The notes under the pieces: model-generated
What the model was told of the DNA's origin: nothing
The model's database searches: none
Seen by the model: the letters and a program-made list of their open reading frames with translations, nothing else
Program-made: the position numbers and the translations under genes
Shown: piece by piece, positions 26,197 through 29,946 of the stretch
How the letters are laid out: every line of letters starts with the position of its first letter
Numbering within the stretch: the first letter of the stretch is position 1
NCBI GenBank assembly: GCA_017963165.1
Contig: JAGCTZ010000098.1
Coordinates: forward strand, 1-29,946
Direction: 5' to 3'
Source of the DNA: Treponema sp.
GTDB lineage: Bacteria; Spirochaetota; Spirochaetia; Treponematales; Treponemataceae
DNA: 29,946 nucleotides

Positions 26197-26844
26197 CTAA
26201 AAAGCCTCTGCCTCTGCAAGGATTTCGTCGGTCATGGCTTCCAGATTTTGCTGGTTGCATTTTTCGATTATATTTGCCCATTGAGTCGGACTTATATAAA
26301 TTCCGATTCTTGGAGAACTAATATGATCTCTTCCTTCTTCTTCCATTGAATCAATGGAAATAAGAAAATATGGTTTATTTGGTTCAAGATATTGGGCATT
26401 TGTCCTGTAAGCTGGAATAACCTCGTGAGCAAGACCTGTGGCACCCCATTCAAACAAAACGGTGCCTTTTGAATATGCATTTTTCTTTGTTGGTTTTACA
26501 TTTGGAATGCTATTGTTTTCATAAGCTTCCAGATATTGCTTTGCTGCTTCGCTTATCATCATTCGGTCTTCGTATGAGAAACCTACTCTTACAACATCTA
26601 TACCTAATCTTGCTTTTATAAAAAGATAATTTGTTCGTGGTGCAAATGTTACATAAAAATCAGATACCTTTGGTTTTCCAATGTTTACAGTTGAATAAAG
26701 GTGATAAGTTTCTACATCAAAAGGATTAATATTGGCTATAAAGGTTTCATCACGCTCGCGAGGTGCCGTTTCTTTTGATGCACAGGAAGTGAGTACAATT
26801 ATGAGTGTTAACAGAAATATTGGAAATAAGTATTTGATTTTCAT
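26197..26844 (-). CDS. Small lipoprotein, paralogue 3 of 3 (porin-linked family)
   Basis: MKIKYLFPIFLLTLIIVLTSC is a lipoprotein signal with lipobox LTSC. I start at 26844, with AAGGAC upstream; a 16-residue in-frame extension would be translated from a dispersed repeat and is rejected. Shared blocks are RDETFIANINPFDVETYHLYS, GKPKVSDFYVTFAPRTNYLF, KKNAYSKG, IGIYISPTQW and the end EILAEAEAF, and it is closer to paralogue 2 than to paralogue 1. It is downstream of porin copy 3 on the same strand beyond the common terminator. No recombinase follows this copy; the AAA ATPase gene occupies that place. Confidence 0.85.
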   Translation of the reverse strand: MKIKYLFPIFLLTLIIVLTSCASKETAPRERDETFIANINPFDVETYHLYSTVNIGKPKVSDFYVTFAPRTNYLFIKARLGIDVVRVGFSYEDRMMISEAAKQYLEAYENNSIPNVKPTKKNAYSKGTVLFEWGATGLAHEVIPAYRTNAQYLEPNKPYFLISIDSMEEEGRDHISSPRIGIYISPTQWANIIEKCNQQNLEAMTDEILAEAEAF

Positions 26845-26865
26845 GATTAAGTCCTTTTTGTTTGT

Positions 26866-26896
26866 GGATTGCTTCGCACTTCGTGCTCGCAATGAC
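26866..26896. repeat. Dispersed 'ATTGC-GCAAT' palindrome
   Basis: ATTGC and GCAAT arms enclose a GCAC-TTC-GTGC hairpin; read on the minus strand it begins GTCATTGCGAGCACGAAG. It is, from memory, a widespread intergenic repeat type in bacteria. Here it sits between porin copy 3 and its lipoprotein gene. Confidence 0.75.
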
Positions 26897-26929
26897 GATA
26901 GTTTTTTCGTAGTGGCAATCTACCTATTA

Positions 26930-26960
26930 AAAAAGGACTGCCTTTTAAGACAGTCCTTTT
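26930..26960 (-). terminator. Intrinsic terminator after porin copy 3
   Basis: On the minus strand AAAAGGACTGTC pairs with GGCAGTCCTTTT around a short loop, followed by T. It is nearly base-for-base the copy 2 terminator and is preceded by the same TCAAAG-type 3'-UTR stem. Confidence 0.9.
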
Positions 26961-26998
26961 TACTTTGATATAAGGTATTATACCTGATTATTCAAAGA

Positions 26999-28279
26999 TT
27001 AGAAGTGGATCTTAGCTCCGAGAGTTACAGCACCCTTCTTGTCAGCAGCTCCGATGTCTTTTGCATGTTCGCCAGAGTAGCTTACATAAAGGTCTGTGTT
27101 CTGGATGATTGCACTGTTCTTAACTTCGAGGCCATAGAGAGCTCCGAACTTAGATGGTTCGAGGAGGAACTTAATTCCGAGGTTAGCAGAAAGTTTCCAG
27201 TCACCGAGCAAATCACCTGAACCGTATTTGATAACAGCATCAAATTCGTCTGTTGCAGTCTTTCCAAAGTTAGAAAGATCAGCAATTGTCAACTGAGCAG
27301 CTGTTGTCAAACCGAAGTCAGCAAGAAGTGTATCATCATAGTATCCGAAGAGGAAAGCCATAGGAGCCTTATCTGCGAGTGTAGAAGAAAGTGCGATAGA
27401 TACACCATTTGAACACTTGTTACCAATATTTACGATGTCACCTGTGAACTTAGCAAATCCTGGTTCTTTACCATCAGCACCCCATCCGAAGAGTACGCCG
27501 GCAACTAACTGCTTAGCTTCTCCCTGGAGACCGAAGCTTACTGTTGGTCTTACATAGTATGTATCATCGATTGCGAGCTTGTATGTAGCCTTAGCAAAGA
27601 TAGCAGCATCCTGTGATTTTCCAGCAACTTTTTCTGTAGCATATCCAAATCCAGCAGTTACAGCGAGACCGTCTACATCAAAAGCAGCTCCCTTGAGAGT
27701 TGCATCGAATACGATTCCGAATTCTTTTGCATCTGATTTCTGCTGTCCGTTGTCAGCAAACTGCAAGTTGAAATCTACAGCTGGGATACCAGCTTCAACT
27801 GTGAAGCCCTGAGCACCAGTAAGTGTAACACCTACTTTAGCATCTTTCCATGGACTTTCTGTAGCAAGAACGAGGTCTCCACCACCGAGTGAAAGGCCAG
27901 GAGCCTTGATGTTTACTTTAACAAATGTATCACCATCAACAAAGTGAATCTTTGCTGTTTCTACTGTTGGGTTAGCAACTGCAACACCAGTTTTAGCAAC
28001 GCCATCATTCTTAGCTTCAACTTCTGTTGAACCAGCTTTAATTTTCAATTCACCCCAAAGTCCGTCACCAGAAGTTTCTTTTGTTCCTTCTGCAATGAAC
28101 TTTACCTTGAATGTAGCCTCTTCAGAGTTCTTCATTCCAGTTGTTTCTGCATCGAGATCAGCAATCCATTCAAGTTTTGCATTACCGTCGAATGTTGCAA
28201 TTACTGGAACTACATCTGGATCAGCAAATACAGATCCTGCCAAAGCAAGAGCTGCTATAATTCCTACGATTTTTTTCAT
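26999..28279 (-). CDS. Msp-like outer-membrane beta-barrel porin, copy 3
   Basis: It has the same signal peptide and mature start (DPDVVPVIATFDGNAKLEWI) as copy 2 and ends in GAKIHF. The barrel pattern is retained over 426 residues. Differences from copy 2 cluster in short windows, for example AGSTEVEAKNDGVAKTGVAVAN against a longer copy 2 version near residues 82-105, VAGKSQ for DAATGKDQ, and the segment around residues 345-365. A likely -10 TATAAT (minus, 28364-28359) gives a leader of about 70 bases, in which CCTCCC can pair with the ribosome site GGGAGG. It belongs to the third porin-lipoprotein module and converges on copy 2. Confidence 0.85.
   Translation of the reverse strand: MKKIVGIIAALALAGSVFADPDVVPVIATFDGNAKLEWIADLDAETTGMKNSEEATFKVKFIAEGTKETSGDGLWGELKIKAGSTEVEAKNDGVAKTGVAVANPTVETAKIHFVDGDTFVKVNIKAPGLSLGGGDLVLATESPWKDAKVGVTLTGAQGFTVEAGIPAVDFNLQFADNGQQKSDAKEFGIVFDATLKGAAFDVDGLAVTAGFGYATEKVAGKSQDAAIFAKATYKLAIDDTYYVRPTVSFGLQGEAKQLVAGVLFGWGADGKEPGFAKFTGDIVNIGNKCSNGVSIALSSTLADKAPMAFLFGYYDDTLLADFGLTTAAQLTIADLSNFGKTATDEFDAVIKYGSGDLLGDWKLSANLGIKFLLEPSKFGALYGLEVKNSAIIQNTDLYVSYSGEHAKDIGAADKKGAVTLGAKIHF
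27690..27835 (-). repeat. 146-bp internal block identical to porin copy 2
   Basis: This is the partner of 22275-22420 on the opposite strand. The two blocks form a 146-bp perfect inverted repeat separated by about 5.3 kb. Confidence 0.9.
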
Positions 28280-28289
28280 TTAAAAAAAT

Positions 28290-28322
28290 CCTCCCTTTTT
28301 TTTAAAAACTATTTAGGGGAGG
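28290..28322 (-). promoter_or_regulatory. Anti-Shine-Dalgarno hairpin in porin copy 3 leader
   Basis: On the minus strand CCTCCC (complement of 28317-28322) can pair with the ribosome site GGGAGG (complement of 28290-28295) across an A/T-rich loop of 21 bases. The stem is short (six strong pairs), weaker than in copy 1. Confidence 0.55.
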
Positions 28323-28438
28323 TGCATCGCTGGTGAATTGAATTTCCATTACAAATTCATTATAATTTTCTACTATTATTATATGTCTTATGGCTTTGAA
28401 AAAGGTCAGAAAACATAAAAAAATAAGAGGACGGAATT

Positions 28439-29946
28439 ATGAAAGCAATTGAATTGGAAAAGGCGTATGAGCCTAAGTCCTTTGAGGACAGAATTTACAA
28501 CGAGTGGGAAAGCAAGGGTTATTTTAAACCTGCAAGTGATGAAGCTTCCCCTGTACATGAACAGTATAAGTGCCAGTGTGCAGACTGCAACAAGAAAACC
28601 AATACTTATTCCGTCGTCATTCCTCCTCCAAACGTAACCGGTGTTCTTCACATGGGACATGGTCTTAATAATACTCTTCAGGATATTGTTGTTCGTTATC
28701 ATCGAATGAAGGGTGATAATACTTTGTGGCTTACTGGTACAGATCATGCAGGAATTGCTACTCAGAATGTTGTTGAACGTCAGCTTAAAAAAGAAGGTCT
28801 TACACGTAATGACCTTGGACGCGAAAAATTCCTTGAACGCACCTGGGCTGTAAAAGAAGATCATCATAACACAATCGTAAAGCAGCAGAAAAAGCTTGGT
28901 AATTCTACAGACTGGGACCGTGAGCGTTTTACTTATGATGAAGGTCTTAGTGCTGCTGTTCGTGATGTATTTGTAACTCTTTATGAACGCGGCCTTATGT
29001 ACCGTGGTAAACGCCTTGTAAACTGGTGCCCGCGTTGTGGTACTGCTCTTGCTGATGATGAAGTAGATCACGAGGATACACAGGGCGCAATGTATCACCT
29101 TTATTATGAATATGCCGATGGTTCTGGCCGCATTGAAGTTGCTACAACTCGTCCTGAAACTTTTTTTGGTGATACTGCTGTTGCCGTAAACCCAGACGAT
29201 GAACGTTACACAGCTCTTGTTGGAAAAATGCTCAAGCTTCCGCTTACAGGAAAAGAAATTCCTATTATTGCAGATGACTATGTAGATAAAGAGTTTGGAA
29301 CAGGTATGGTAAAAATCACTCCTGCTCATGACCCTAACGACTGGGAAGTAGGATTGCGCCATAATCTTGAAGTAGTAAATCTTCTTACTCCTGATGGCCG
29401 TATGAACGAAAATGTTCCTGAAAAATACCGCGGTCTTAAACCTGAACAGGCACGTGCTCTTGTTATAGAAGATTTGACTGCTGCTGGTCTTTTTAAGGGC
29501 GAAGAAAAAATGGTTCACTCTGTAGGTCACTGCTACCGCTGTAAGACTGTAGTTGAACCATATCTTAGCGACCAGTGGTTTGTAAAAATGAAGCCGATGG
29601 CTGATAAGGCACTTGCCGCATGGAAGGCTGGCGAAATTCAGTTCTTCCCGCAGAAATGGGAAAACACCTACGAGCAGTGGCTTGTAAATATCCGCGACTG
29701 GTGTGTAAGCCGCCAGATCTGGTGGGGTCACAGAATTCCGGTATGGTACTGTCAGAAGTGTGGAGAAGTTATTGTTAGCCGTACAGACCCGGATAAGTGT
29801 CCAAAATGTGGCTGTGGGGCTGCAGATCTTAAACAGGATGAAGACGTTCTTGATACATGGTTCAGCTCATGGCTTTGGCCGTTCAGTACTTTGGGCTGGC
29901 CTGAAAAGACTGCCGACCTCGAAAAGTTCTATCCGACTACTGCATT
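28439..29946 (+). CDS. valS: Valyl-tRNA synthetase (3' end outside window)
   Basis: This class I synthetase charges tRNA-Val and edits mischarged threonine. PPPNVTGVLHMGHGLNNTLQD carries the HIGH-type ATP motif (HMGH). GTDHAGIATQNVVERQL, the editing-domain signature ATTRPETFFGDTAVAVNP, and DWCVSRQIWWGHRIPVWYC with DEDVLDTWFSSWLWPFSTLGWP are all ValS-specific. The visible 502 codons stop before the KMSKS region. Zinc-like Cys pairs occur at NWCPRCG, CYRCK, CQKCG and CPKCGC. A short Cys-rich insert (CQCADC) before the first motif is not in the Escherichia coli enzyme as I recall it. AGAGGA lies seven bases before the start. It diverges from porin copy 3 and marks the return to housekeeping DNA. 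Confidence 0.97.
   Translation, partial: MKAIELEKAYEPKSFEDRIYNEWESKGYFKPASDEASPVHEQYKCQCADCNKKTNTYSVVIPPPNVTGVLHMGHGLNNTLQDIVVRYHRMKGDNTLWLTGTDHAGIATQNVVERQLKKEGLTRNDLGREKFLERTWAVKEDHHNTIVKQQKKLGNSTDWDRERFTYDEGLSAAVRDVFVTLYERGLMYRGKRLVNWCPRCGTALADDEVDHEDTQGAMYHLYYEYADGSGRIEVATTRPETFFGDTAVAVNPDDERYTALVGKMLKLPLTGKEIPIIADDYVDKEFGTGMVKITPAHDPNDWEVGLRHNLEVVNLLTPDGRMNENVPEKYRGLKPEQARALVIEDLTAAGLFKGEEKMVHSVGHCYRCKTVVEPYLSDQWFVKMKPMADKALAAWKAGEIQFFPQKWENTYEQWLVNIRDWCVSRQIWWGHRIPVWYCQKCGEVIVSRTDPDKCPKCGCGAADLKQDEDVLDTWFSSWLWPFSTLGWPEKTADLEKFYPTTA

Noticed and set aside
26845..26892. N-terminal extension of lipoprotein paralogue 3
   Set aside because: The extra 16 residues translate a dispersed repeat and would sit in front of a proper lipoprotein signal.
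28406..29731. 441-codon open frame on the minus strand
   Set aside because: It lies antisense to valS, whose motifs are unmistakable; the translation has no recognisable domain and is a codon-bias shadow.

Overview
The window reads as chromosomal DNA from a gut- or rumen-type spirochete, most likely a Treponema. The grounds are low GC, Msp-like outer-membrane barrel proteins, small lipoproteins, a periplasmic-binding-protein/GGDEF sensor and large proteins with no recognisable family. The genus call is inference; there is no rRNA or tRNA to anchor it.

Layout. (1) 1-7260: the 3' part of a very large Rhs/YD-repeat protein, entering from outside the window. It has a TolA-like charged helical repeat, about 1,700 residues of YD repeats and core, and a C-terminal domain with a possible L,D-transpeptidase (YkuD-like) His/Cys pair. 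An exported protein overlaps it by ATGA and has a carbohydrate-binding-like C-terminus; it is a candidate periplasmic immunity protein. (2) 7261-14441: housekeeping and signalling genes. These are a His-rich COG0523 metallochaperone GTPase (-), a 160-bp structured inverted-repeat element, a DHH phosphoesterase, a LacI-type sensor fused to GGDEF, a pyridoxal kinase and citramalate synthase. (3) 14448-28279: an accessory surface-protein region. A module of barrel porin plus small lipoprotein occurs three times (-, +, -). Two copies have a Mpi-like serine recombinase on the far side; one of these is killed by a nonsense codon. The first two modules form a head-to-head inverted repeat (recombinase-lipoprotein-porin / porin-lipoprotein-recombinase) around two unrecognised or DUF genes and an Rpn-type nuclease gene. 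A DUF4143 AAA ATPase preceded by 33-bp tandem repeats sits between modules two and three. (4) 28439-end: the 5' part of valS.

How the parts may work together. The three porins share exactly the same 56 nt at the start of the gene, and copies 2 and 3 share a 146-nt identical internal block and a nearly identical 3'-UTR/terminator. The regions between are divergent. This mosaic pattern, the inverted arrangement and the adjacent recombinases point to a surface-antigen diversification locus (inference). Two of the three porin leaders can also bury the Shine-Dalgarno in a hairpin, so expression may be set copy by copy. Four short dispersed repeats lie between or inside genes; one has been inserted in frame into the metallochaperone.
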